Under the pieces are notes generated by a model. That model was not told the origin of the DNA. It was given only the letters and a program-made list of their open reading frames with translations, and searched no databases. A stretch of 64,000 bases of DNA, from positions 310,001 to 374,000 of the forward strand of contig BCIV01000004.1 in assembly GCA_001600055.1 (NCBI GenBank), written 5' to 3'. A program made the position numbers and the translations under genes. Origin of the DNA: Filobasidium wieringae (Eukaryota; Basidiomycota; Tremellomycetes; Filobasidiales; Filobasidiaceae). Numbering within the stretch: position 1 is the stretch's first letter; each line of letters begins with the position of its first letter. Of the stretch, positions 23,167 through 34,229 are shown piece by piece.

Positions 23167-25786
23167 TCAATTCGCTACATTCCCGCTCCTTTGATCAGCA
23201 AGTAGAAGCTCGACAATCGCTTTTCCTAACGATCCGCCCTCGTCTGTATCTTCAGCTGCGATCCGGCTGAGCTTGGTAGGCAAGGACAACTTGTCGTGGT
23301 TTACAGTCGTCCACAACTTCTTCTTGTTTTCGAACGAAGCTTGAGCAGAATCGATGATCTTGTAAATTAGGGGTTTGACGTCAAGGATTCCTAGTTCCGC
23401 CTTCTTCGCGATCTGCAATTCGGTCGCAGACTCGGGCAGACGGACGAGTAGACCGTTCGGCGCGGAAGTGATCTTCAAACCAGCTTCCTCATTGATATCA
23501 GTTCGATCCCAGTATCCGAGGAGACGGACACTCCAGGACCGAGGGTTGGGCGAAGCGTCATCGATACGGATCAGACCCGTATCATGGTCGTATGTGATGG
23601 TAGAAGTTCGAGTTTGAACCGAATCGATCGTCCCCTTCCCGTCATCCTCCTTTAGCTCGAACTTTCCACTTTTTCCGACCACAACTACGACCTCCAACTC
23701 GTTCGGGTTGTTCCCTCCATTTTCGATATCCTTCGCAGCGTCCAAGGGGACGATCGACCCGGGTCTAGCGAAGACCGGGTATTCATCTAGATTACGGTGA
23801 AGCGTAGTCTCGCGATCCCCATCATAAACTAGACCGGAGTTGAAATCCACCCAAGTGCCAGGGGGAAACCAAGCTTTGACTTCACTCATCAAAGTGGTTT
23901 TATCCCTCGGGCTGGTGACGGAGCAGATCATGAGTTCCGTGCCGAAAGTGAACTGGTTTTTATAGCAGAAATCGAACTGCTCCTTCTCTTGTTTCCCCTG
24001 GCGCGAGACTTTCCACGGGTTCTCAGCGGGATAAGACCAATACATGGGCTGAACAAGTCCTTCCCCTTGAGTCGAGGACAGGTAGTTCATACTATAGAGG
24101 TAAGGGATCAAGCGATGCCTAAACCTCAAAGCATTCGTAGCGATCCTCCTAGCTTCTTCCCCAAACACCCAAGGCTCTTTGGTCAAGAATGGGTTCAAAC
24201 TCGAATGTAACCTCAAGATGGGTGACCAAACTCCCAATTGAACCCAACGAGTGTAAAGCTCGTCGTTCTTTTTTCCGAAAAAGTGACCGCCGATATCGTG
24301 GGACCACAAGGAGAATCCGATGTTACTAGCCGTCGCTGTGAATTCCGGTTGGAATTCTAAGGATTCCCAGGAGATAACTGTATCCCCCGAAAACCCTACT
24401 GGGTACCGATGACTACCTGGTCCGGCGTATCGGGAGAAACTTATAGGACGTTTACCATCGAGCGCGGAGTCTAGGTAATGGTAGTGATTCAGAATCCAGA
24501 GAGGTTCCGCTAGTCCTAGTCTTTGTTGCCAATCGATCCACTATGATCGTTCCTCATCAGTCGCCAATCTCTTTTTGCCAAGTCTTCATGCCATTAGGAA
24601 ACTCACCCAGAAATCGACTCCGTCCTTTTCCAACCGTCTATGCAATATATCGAAATAAGCATCCATAAACCCCCTATTCTCAGGCTCAAAAGGGATCGCA
24701 TCCCCCTTCTCTGAATCCCTTCCTAGAGCTTTACACATTTCGGGATAAGCCTCTTCGAAATGACGGACTCCATCTGCTGGATGAAGGTTTAGCGTGGAGG
24801 CGAGGTTACGATCCTTTAGGGCTTTGAGGAAAGCGGGGGGATCCGGGAAGAGGGTTTTGGACCAGGTGTATCCTAATTCGTTTTCAACAAAGGATGAGTT
24901 GATTGAAGAAAAGGATAATGAGTGGGATTCACGTACCGGTCCAACCGTGTCCATCTTTAGGATCCACTTCTTCCACTAAATGCCAATCCATATCGATCAC
25001 TGCGACGGAAAATGGGATCTTCTCTTCCTTGAATCTATCCATCACGGCCAGATACTCATCCGCGGAGTACTACCAACATGTAGCAAATTCAGTCAGATTC
25101 CTCCACTTGAAGTCATAGCAAGCAGGGGGGAGGTCACTGACCTTATGATACCTGGACCACCAATTCCCAAACGCGTACCTAGGCAATAAAGGTTCCTTCC
25201 CACTAATCTCATAAAACGCCTTGAGCGCCTGTTTGAACCGATGCCCATAAGCGAAGAGATAGACATCTTCTCTCTTCGTACCCGGCACGGGTTTTCGACG
25301 GGGCTCGATCCAGCCGTCAGAGGTGAACAGGAGGGAAGAAGAATCGTCAAGCTCCGCCCAACCGTTGACCGAGACCACTCCAGGATCTAAGTCTGTTCGT
25401 CCATTGACGTTATCCAAAGTCCTGGTCGTTCCTCTTAGATTGTAGTCATCCACTCCTGCTCCGTAATACCACTTTCCTTCCCCCCAAGTGAATTCTTTAC
25501 AAGTCACCATGAACCCCGAAGCGGAGAACTCCTTCTTGTCATAATAAACGTGCATCAATTTGGTCGTTATTTCGACACTCGTTTCGGTCTCTACGAGTTT
25601 GAAATCGGGAACGGGTAGGTCACGGAAGAGAGCAAAGGTGGATGCTCGATCTTCGAATTGGCCGTCTTCTGCCCATTCGTATCGGAGGACACCATCGAGG
25701 AGGACGCTTAGACGGTACTTTTCGCCTTGGATGATAGCTTTCGGGTTTGCAAGTGGTTTACGGTTGAAGTTGTAACGATGTGACAT
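23167..25786 (-). CDS. Glycoside hydrolase family 31 (alpha-glucosidase/alpha-xylosidase type)
   Basis: Four exons (25786-25142, 25069-24937, 24872-24607, 24540-23167) give 805 aa. GH31 enzymes hydrolyse alpha-glycosidic bonds with retention. The N-terminal beta-sandwich (to about residue 200) includes WYYGAGVDDYNLRGT; the barrel begins at PRYAFGNWWSRYHKY. The nucleophile is inferred at Asp351 in DFWWIDWQQ and the acid/base at Asp401 in YPVGFSGDTVISW, followed by SLWSHDIGGH. No signal peptide or membrane anchor is seen at the N-terminus (MSHRYNFNRKPLANP), so the enzyme is probably intracellular and may act on glycogen-derived or imported oligosaccharides. The WWIDWQQ motif differs from the WNDMNE of classical secreted alpha-glucosidases. 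Exact substrate is unknown. Confidence 0.9.
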
Positions 25787-26231
25787 TGTTATAGCTGGCT
25801 GGTGGTTGGTGTGTGGTGTCCAGTGAGCGGTGGTAGCTCTAGTGAACACGCAAGCTCAAGACGATTTATACCTCGAGCTTTGGTTGCGATTACTCATAGC
25901 TCAACTCCGAAACACGGTAGATCTTCGGCGTCAATATCACAGATCTCCGGCGAGAACGCGGGCACTAGCTAGAATGCGGGGCACAGCTTCCACCCTTCCA
26001 CTCCTCTCCCCTCATACACAACCCTGAAGAGAAGCTCCCCGTCTTGCGCATCTTGAATGTCCATATACACGAATTACATCTATCCAAATAAACCCATTCC
26101 GAACCCAATCAAGCGACAAATGATCGGGCCTCGATCACCTATCACCTTTGTCGTAGAAAAAACGTGTGCGTGCTGCGGTCGATACTTTTCATCTTTCTTC
26201 CATTATCCAAATCCTCCCAGTCCAAATTTCA
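25787..26231. other. Spacer between CK2 alpha and the GH31 gene
   Basis: The region carries the CK2 alpha 3' UTR and the GH31 promoter, both minus strand. No gene is seen. Confidence 0.35.
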
Positions 26232-28111
26232 TCAAGCCGAACGAGCAGCCTCATAAACGGGCGCTATGTACCAAGAATCCTTTTTCAGCTCTGGCTCAGA
26301 ATATCGACCCAACCAGCATCGACTTACTGAAATAAGGATGACTCTGCGCTTCCTTCGCCGTCAACCTCTCCTGATGATCGTACCTCAGAAGCTTGTCCAA
26401 AAAGTCGATGGCTTCATTACTAATAAACCTCTGGTTCTCTACCATCATCCCCAAACAACCCATTCAGATCAGCCGACTAAACATCGAGAATATCGAAGTT
26501 ATGGTGCAGAGACGAGAACTCACCGCTAGTGATGAACCTAGACCAAGGTTTCCTTGCATACCTCCCGAGTAAATCATCGTACTGCGGGTCCAAGTCGATA
26601 TCGTACTTCTCCAAACTAACGTCCCAGAGGATTCCATATCAGTCACGCATCCACCTGAAAACGATACCTTGCACGAGAAAGAAAGACGTACTAGGCAAAC
26701 AACTCGTCCGTTCCTAATACCTTTGCGATCCTGACCAACTGATCGTAATTATCATGACCGTGGAAGAAACTATAATGCCTCACAAGAAGGGGTCAGGTTA
26801 GTTTCCCAAGTCGAATTAGTTCAGTTCAAAGTAGAAACGGATAATCACGGTTCTTTCCGGAAAATCTACCAACCCAACCTCGAATCAGCGCTCACATTCA
26901 GGGCCGATCTTCGCATACAGAGACTCACCATACTAGCATACATACACCCCAAACTCCACATATCCAAACTATAGTCATACTCCTGGAAATCCACCAACAA
27001 CTCGGGTCCCTTGAAATACCTACTGGCCACACGGACGTTGTACTCTGTCCCGGCGTGGTAGAATTCCGCCAATCCCCAGTCGATCAAACGGAGTTGCTTC
27101 TTCTCGTGATCGATCATTACGTTGTGGGGCTTGACATCGCGGTGCATGATTCCTTTGGAATGGCAGAAATCGAGGGCCTGGGCAGGAATAAAGGTAAGGA
27201 GGGGGGGTTTAGTTGATGGTAGGAAGGGGAAAAGAGGGAGAGACTGACCTTGAGGAGTTCGAGAATATAGAACCTGACGTCAAAGTCGGTGAATTTAGGA
27301 TAGAGGGTTTTGAAATCCGTGTTCTATATCGGTCAATCCGTACAGCAAGGAAAACGATAAGCCATCCGATATCGTCCTGTCCCATCAACACTGAAGCTTC
27401 ACTCACGTTGACGTATTCAGAAACGATGGATGGCGTTTTCGACTACCCGATATCAAGCCCATATCAACTCGGTTCTCATTTCCCCTCTTGACACGCCAAC
27501 CATCTTCACTCACCTGAGGGTCCCTGACAACGTCCAAGAGCGCAATAACATTCGGCCCACCAGCAAGGTTCTGAAGGATCTTGATCTCACGCTTGATCTT
27601 CTTCTTCTTCACTGGTTTGAGGACTTTGACGATACATTTGGAAGATGAGGGAAGATGGATTGATTCAAATACCTGGATGGATGAAGGGAAGGTGAGTAAC
27701 GGTTCGCGGGGAAGGTGGAAAAGGATAGAAGGACTTACTTCGGAGTACTTTCCTCGACCGACTTTACGGACGATCTCGTAGTGATCCTGAGTTCCCCATT
27801 GTACCAAGAGGTTATCTATGTGTCCAAAAAAAGAAACGCCATAGCACAGGGACTGGCGATGAGTTGTGTCCTGTAATATAATGACCAGACAGATAGGCTT
27901 ACCGTAGTCCCACCACGATCTACCCAACTTCTCGTTCACATGGGGATATACTCGTGCCTACGACGCATATCGCATCGAGTTCAAATAGCACACCACGAAG
28001 AGGAAGGCGAGAGAGCAAAGCGGAGCGATATGGCCATCAGTATCGATCCCGGATCAATAGCATACTAATCGCTGGAATGCTCACAATGCTGCGCGATTCT
28101 TCGGCTGACAT
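26232..28111 (-). CDS. CKA1: Casein kinase 2 catalytic subunit alpha
   Basis: Twelve exons (28111-28085, 27957-27903, 27815-27739, 27672-27514, 27442-27407, 27323-27249, 27177-26929, 26865-26849, 26769-26692, 26615-26524, 26438-26328, 26263-26232) give 335 aa, a normal CK2 alpha length. The chain follows the family throughout: [29 protein letters not shown] (P-loop), [16 protein letters not shown] (basic substrate region), [21 protein letters not shown] (DWG instead of DFG, as in all CK2), [31 protein letters not shown] at the end. The kinase is constitutively active on acidic Ser/Thr sites. Exon 1 codes only MSAEESRSI. The 36-nt exon 5 reads [12 protein letters not shown], where CK2 normally has Phe at the gatekeeper position; here it is Ser114. 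Exon 8 is only 17 nt. Confidence 0.95.
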
Positions 28112-28683
28112 GGTAGCTGGTCCGGCGACGGGTAGATTTGATGTACGGTCAGGTGCAGAAGTGATCGAGCTACTCCTGTCGAGTCTGTTACCTGTCGGAC
28201 GAACGATGTAGCTGGTCGGAAGGTGTAGACAGAGCTGAGCCAGCTTTGGGCATCGAAAGGGTCGGCAAGTTTCCGTCACCACACGTCGACGACAAGTCCA
28301 TGTTCAACTTGGGGTCGAGGTAGAACTTGCTTCATCTTTCAAACTTTGTTTTTCATCCTTGCCAAAGCTCACTGTGCAACCAGATACAGTTGTGGCTCTC
28401 ATAGCACCACTCTAGAGCTACAGGAATCAAGAATTTGACCACAGGCTTCCTCCATGTGTGCGTAGTTGAAAACCTTCTCTTCTATCGACCTGTAAATCCT
28501 CTTTCCAAACAAACGAGACTAAATAAGGCTCGATTGCCTCTTTTGACCGGGAATTGCTCGTTCTTCAGTTCGTGACATATCTGGAGACGCTTGGACGATT
28601 TTAGAAGAGGACTCTGGCGGTTAAGTCGGGTGAACAATCAGCACTGATCAAGTGATCAATACCAACCTGTCAAGCCTATCAAG
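28112..28683. promoter_or_regulatory. Divergent promoter of CK2 alpha and the TFIIB-like gene
   Basis: The two starts face away from each other across 572 nt. No further gene is seen. A pyrimidine-rich stretch is present near 28480-28560. Confidence 0.4.
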
Positions 28684-31508
28684 ATGCCTTCAACATCTGC
28701 TCAGACTTGTCCATCGTGTCCCGCCCATCCTCGCCTTGCTTCTCATCCGGACTCGCCTTTCCCTGTCTGCTCCTCATGTGGGTATACATCACCGGACGCA
28801 TCTACCTTTGTCGACGAAAGAGAGGAGATCTTCCAGCAAGAGGGAGGTGCTGAGAAGTATGCTGGGATGCTGAAGGACAACACGTTAGGAGCGGCAAGAG
28901 TGCTCAAGAATTCTCAAGGAAAAGCATTTTCGGGTCAGACTGCTATGAAGCACGAAGCCCATAAGAAAATGAGAACGGTTAGCTTTTGAAAGCCATATTA
29001 TATTCCGATTCGGAAGCTGAAGTCTTGATGTCGTAGGTCGAGATCGAAGTCTTCATCGATCAATTGGCCGTAGGTGCTTTGCAGCTTCCTAAATTCATCT
29101 CTGAACGAACCTTCAAGAGATATCAAGATCTGGTTCGAACCGTTCCGGACAAGAAGAACTACTCGGTTGCGGACAAATATATCGCTGCCAGTGCGTTGAT
29201 CCTTACGGCTATGCATTACAGCAAGATTGTCACTGAGGTGGAAGTAGCGGTGAGTGTCCGAATTTGCCTCTCTAATCGTGAACAACATACTGAAATGACA
29301 TCGTCTCTCATAAAGAACGCCTCGAAATTAGAGTTGGCGCATCTGAAGGAACATCTTACTCATTACCGGAAAGAACTGAACGTTAAACTGGATCCCACTA
29401 TCAAAGCCTCAGGCTATATCGAGGCGATCCTCCGCCACATAAAAGCCATCGTTGAGAATCCAGCCGCTGCTCGTCTTCACAATCCAGACACCCCCTATCC
29501 CGATGAAGCCGTCGCCTTTCTCCACTCAGCGCATCCGAAATTGGTAGAAATTCGTCATCTGTCTACGGGGATTTCCGAACTGCTCGGTTCGCTTTCCGTC
29601 AATTATGCGAGAAACGCGGGAATCTCGGCCTGTGCGATCGTCTATGCTGCAATGGAAGGGGTCATAGGGAGGTACCTTTCGGTCAACGGAGTCTTCCTTG
29701 ATGAATTGGCCAGTCTGATCCCGAAGGGGTCGAAATATACTATCAGGGAAAGGTACTTGGAGATGCTTAATGTTGTATTCGACCTGGCTCAGTACTTGAC
29801 CACGATCGGGAAGGGCTTTCAATCGATCCCAGCATGGAGGCAGATGAGTGTCAGGCCCCCACCCAGGCGACACTTGTTTATGACTTTGTTACCGGTCGTT
29901 GTGGAGAATTGGAGAGCACTGGCTCGAGCCAAGAATGTCGAACAGAAAGTGCCGATCAAGGTGTTAGGAAGTGAAAGCGATGGAGCCAAACTATGGGCGA
30001 TGATATTCCCCGGTATCGAACTACCTCGACCTAAAAAGAGGAACTACAAGCTCAAAGCCGATAAGAATGACGTTATGGAAGGAATACAACCGAATACGGA
30101 AAGAGATAAGGTGTCCGAGAGCACGATTGAAGGGCCGAATGCCGCTGAACTTGGCGTTTCTAATGAATCCGTCCCAAACGGAGTCAAGGATATGCCCGCG
30201 GCTGCATTTGGGCAGCAGACAACCCATCAAGCGTCCACTCCGCTTCCATCGCCGCCAAAAAAGCCAAAGAGAACCAGGAAGTCTCGAGCGAAGCCGAAAG
30301 CACCGCCGAGTGTACCGGTCGACTTGATGAACGACTCTTCACCGTTCGAAAATGGAGCAAATTCGCTGCAAGTTGGACCGGTCATCACGGGCCGAAAGCG
30401 GAAACGATGTCTGGAAGAGCTCCCGGCGCCAGAAAATGAGCATGAGGGATTGACCGCCTTTGGTCCGCTTACTTATACTGAAAGTCTCGAGAAACAAAGC
30501 TTAGAACTCGAACGAATGGCGGAGACGCAGGCTAGACAAAGAGCGAAGAGGTTACGTATGTATCGTTCCAAGAAGATGATTCAGGTTGCCGGATCGTCTG
30601 AGCCTGTATCCACCGGATCTCCAGCTCCCTCTGATGCTAGTTTCGAGGCGGCCCCTATTCGGCTCGTTCAGCCGATGGCCGCTGTCGAGGAGGATGAGGA
30701 TTTCATGTTGAAGCACGTGGAAGGACCTGACACTAAATGGAGGGAGAGGTTTTTGTTCAACCGTGCCCAGTACCAGCGAAAACGTCCGGGACGCGAGCCG
30801 ATGGAATACCGCCGTCAGAAACCAAGGAATCAAGCGGTAATTGCTTTGCTACGAAAATGGCAGGTCGAGAACGCCAGCACGGTCCATATTGATGCCGACG
30901 AAGCGGACTTGCAGAGACAGACGTTTCAATGGCAAACGCGTCAGCTCAAGAAGTTGTTGTCGAGTGGTATCAAACCCCGAGACCTCCCTGCGAGCGTGTT
31001 CCCGACCTCGCTCGTGATCGCACGAGCCATGCTGGTGGAAACACCCTCAGCCAGACTGATCGCCGACGAGGACCTCTTCCAACCTAACGAGTTGGAAGAT
31101 TATATCTGTAGTCCGATAGAGAGGATTTTGAAGCATCAGCAATGGATCCGAGAGGGAATGGACGATGTCCTCGAGTCGCATTTAGAAAGGGAGCGGAAGA
31201 GGAGAGAGAGGATGCAAAAGGAGGCTGTCAGTAGGATGGAAAAGGCAGAAGAAGCGAGAAACTTCCAGGCTGCTATCAACCGGATGATAAGGATCAGTGA
31301 GGGAGGCGAAAATGGGGACGATTTCGATGGGATGGAGGAAGGATCGGATTTGCTGGATTACGATGAGAACGCGGCGAGCGATGGAACCGGTGCGAACGAA
31401 GAGAGTGGTGGGAATGCGAATGATGAGAGTGCTGCGAACAGCGAAAATGGTGCGGCGAGCACTCAAAACGGTACAACCACCGAGAACGGAGACCAAGTAA
31501 TGAACTGA
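28684..31508 (+). CDS. TFIIB-like protein (zinc ribbon plus two cyclin-like folds)
   Basis: Three exons (28684-28977, 29037-29249, 29316-31508) give 899 aa. The N-terminus has a zinc ribbon, CPSC-x16-CSSCGY. A first cyclin-like repeat follows (about residues 99-180: VFIDQLAVGALQLPKFISER and YIAASALILTAMHYSK), which parallels the TFIIB helix set, and a second at about 200-330 (ISELLGSLSVNYARNAGISA, CAIVYAAMEGVIGR). The C-terminal 500 residues are charged, with NLS-like runs (PPKKPKRTRKSRAKPK) and an Asn/Glu/Gly-rich tail. General-factor relatives are Brf1 and Rrn7/TAF1B; I cannot see the Brf1 TBP-binding homology block, so the exact role (Pol I, Pol III or other) is open. The 66-nt second intron is a multiple of three without a stop, so its removal is inferred from its GTGAGT donor and from the repeat alignment. 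Confidence 0.6.
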
Positions 31509-31732
31509 ACGAAGGGACACGCGTGATCGCGGAGTCCTATATAACGAATGAAATGAACAAAACGAATGTCATAGCGGTCGATACGTAGACACGCCTTGAA
31601 GTGAAACTAGAAGCTAGATGTAACAATTGCATATTCTCATTGTTTGACTTGTTCGCTACATTCGGTTGGTTCACTGAGGAAGCATCGTCTTTCTTGTCTT
31701 TTCCGGCTTTCAAATTTCTTGAATCTATCGAC

Positions 31733-33147
31733 CTAATAATCAATAGTGACTCCAGCCTTGTCCTTGATGACCTGAACAGAAATCTTCCAGAGACGTTTGG
31801 CGAGCTCGACGTCCTTTGCCTGGTTAGTCTCCCATCCGAGCTATTCCACATGATTCAATCAATATCGACCTCTCTTCATCGACACCCACACTCTCGGGGG
31901 ACTGACCTCATCATCCGGTTGAGTCAAATAACATCCTTGATACTTCTCCGCTCCCTCCTCCTGAACCTTGGGGGAAGTGGCGGCCCATAACAAACTCTCG
32001 GCGCCCTGTTCGGGAGCCATGAACAAGACCTTGCTAGCGACGGTGAGGATGGATCCGAGGATGGGGTAAGGTTCTTGTGCCGCGTGTTCTTGAGTCGTCG
32101 CGACCGCTCCGGGGTGGACGGAGAGGATGACGACGTTGGATGAGATGGGTGCGGGGATCAGACGACGGGCGGAGAATTCTTTGGCGAAGAGGATGCTACG
32201 GACACGCGCGGGTAGTTGTTAGTCGAGTTGCTTCAAGCGGTGTGGGTGGGAAGAGGACTCACTTCATCAACTTTGAACGAGCGTAGCTAATTATTATTTG
32301 ATTCTCATTAGACCCCCAACCCTATCGCTTTTGTCACAACCATCAACTCACTTTCCATTACCTCCCAAATCAGCCTCGATCTCCTGCAAGTTCTCAAACT
32401 TGATATCCCCTGGGGCGAGCTTATGCTGTTGACTAGCCTGCATGACGATCCTGACCGCTCCCTTCTTCCCCTTATTACGGGGTAGCTGAGAAGTCTTCTC
32501 CAGAAGAGGAGTCAGGAGATGACACATGAGCATATGGGCCAGATGGTTTACTTGGAAACTGATCAAAGGTGAGGAGCGCTTCAGAGCGAGATCTCACCAG
32601 GAGAGGGAAAGTGGATGAAAAGGCTTACTGGCAAGGCAAACCATCCGCGGTATCTTGAAGTTTAGCGACCCCGATCCCAGCGTTACAAAGCAAATAATCC
32701 AACCCCTTGCTATCGTCCCCCTCAGGGTCCAACTCCTTGTTCATCTTCTCGGCAAAATCGATGACCTGGCTAAAAGTCCCTTGGTCTAGTTGGTGGTAGA
32801 AAACTTTACCGGACTTGGAGGCTGGTCGATCGGATTCGGCTAGCTTCTCTTTGATCGCTTGGAGAGTCGATTCACCGTGTTCCGGGGTGGTGGAGGTGAA
32901 ATGGACTAGGAGAAGGGTTATACGTCAGCTCTTCTGCTAGTCCGTCGGCGGTCTGCATTGTGAACGACCAGCAGATATACTCACCGGTAGCACCAGCGAG
33001 AGCCATGGCGAGTGCGATACTCTGTCCGATTCCTGCACTTCCTCCGGTGACGATGGCCGTCTTTCCTACTTGATCAGGCATGTCCTCGAAATGGTAACGC
33101 TTGGCGAATTTCCCGGTGAGACCGGTTCCTGCTGGGTCGAAGTTCAT
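31733..33147 (-). CDS. Short-chain dehydrogenase/reductase (retinol-dehydrogenase/WWOX-like)
   Basis: Six exons (33147-32985, 32905-32629, 32558-32352, 32286-32263, 32195-31907, 31819-31733) give 348 aa. The classical SDR features are present: the nucleotide motif TAIVTGGSAGIGQSIA near residue 30, the NAG motif in LLCNAGIGVA, FQVNHLAHMLM, the Ser in the VMQAS strand, and the catalytic Tyr-Lys in YARSK. The active-site YARSK is encoded by a 24-nt microexon (NYARSKLM) that joins to NILFAKEF. After this comes the VHPGAVAT substrate loop. The family reduces carbonyls with NAD(P)H; substrate is not predictable. No signal peptide is seen. It shares a 0.3-kb divergent promoter with the PAP2 gene. 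Confidence 0.9.
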
Positions 33148-33474
33148 GATGGGTGGTGGTGGTGAGTGTGTGACTGTGTGTAGGTACTAGTGCTAGTAGT
33201 GTAGTGGCAAGGGGAAGATGTATATGAACGACTGTGAATCGCTGGATGAGCTGTCAAATGTCAAAGGCTTAGCTTAGACGAGGCGGAGAGTGAGATCGAC
33301 GATGGGACAACTCGAATTGTGAAGGTGGAAATAAAGCTGACGTCATCTCACAAAAACAACAACCACCCTTTTATCCGGGTCAATATACAGTAGGTGCTCT
33401 TCAAGATCTTACAACTCGACCTGTTTCGACTCAATTTGACAGTAGTTGACACCCTTGCATATCATACCTTACCC
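33148..33474. promoter_or_regulatory. Divergent promoter of the SDR and PAP2 genes
   Basis: This 327-nt region separates divergent starts. It has GTGGTGGTG/TGTGTG runs near 33150-33185 and an A-rich patch near 33350. Nothing else is seen. Confidence 0.4.
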
Positions 33475-34229
33475 ATGATGCGGAGAACAATCCTCTGGCT
33501 ACTGGACCAGGTGAGATGGACTGCTTCCTCTTCAGCCTTGCGCACACACTCACTGCCCTTTTTCTCCAGACACATATCGTCGTGACAGCCCTGACAGCAG
33601 GAACTCTGCTCCTAACTCGTTCAAACCATGTAGCTTATTTCATAATAGGAGCCATAGGGATAAACACTTTCGGTGAGTACTTCTTCCACGTAGCCTTACA
33701 CCGCTGTAACCGCTCTGACGACTCTTCTCTTTTCCTCTCCAAAGCGAAAATCAGTAAGAACGTTATAAGACAAGACAGACCGAACGTCACCATCTCCCCT
33801 TCTGACGATCCATCCATCATCAACTCCTCCCTTCCCTCCCCCCGTGCCTCCCCTTCACCCGACCCCCGCACGCCTAAACGTAAAGTGAAGAAGACGTACG
33901 GCATGCCTTCGACGCACTCGACAAGTATAGCCTACTATATGACTTACCTCACTATGGTCCTCCTCCATCCTCCCCTGTCCTTATTCCACATCCTCCTCGT
34001 ACTCGCTGTAAACGTCTGGGGAGGATCGATCATGGTTTCCCGCGTGATCTTGGGGTATCATACGCCCCAACAAGTAATCGCCGGTGGGATCATAGGAGCC
34101 ACAGGGGGGTTGGTATGGAAGTTGATCTGGGATGAGTTTGTTCGGGATGGAGCGACGGGGGTTTGGGGGATGGATGAGAAGGTTATAGGACAGGCGATTC
34201 GGTGGGGGTTCGGGTTGGTTGGGTTGTAA
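33475..34229 (+). CDS. PAP2 phosphatase, dolichyldiphosphatase-like
   Basis: Three exons (33475-33510, 33570-33672, 33745-34229) give 207 aa. The PAP2 signature is complete in the dolichyldiphosphatase form: KNVIRQDRP (KxxxxxxRP), MPSTHS (PSxH variant of PSGH) and SRVILGYHTPQQV (SRxxxxxH), where the usual final Asp is Gln as in DOLPP1. Four hydrophobic segments flank these motifs. The enzyme would dephosphorylate dolichyl pyrophosphate on the ER lumenal side, recycling the carrier for N-glycosylation. A Ser/Pro-rich loop sits between motifs 1 and 2. The second intron is 72 nt and in frame, so retention would add 24 residues. The exact start is uncertain: tandem ATGs at 33475/33478 are used, but an upstream exon is possible. 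Confidence 0.75.

Noticed and set aside
27324..27513. A single 190-nt intron in CK2 alpha
   Set aside because: It contains a 36-nt exon with good splice sites whose product fills the otherwise missing TPxxVxEYVN segment of the kinase.
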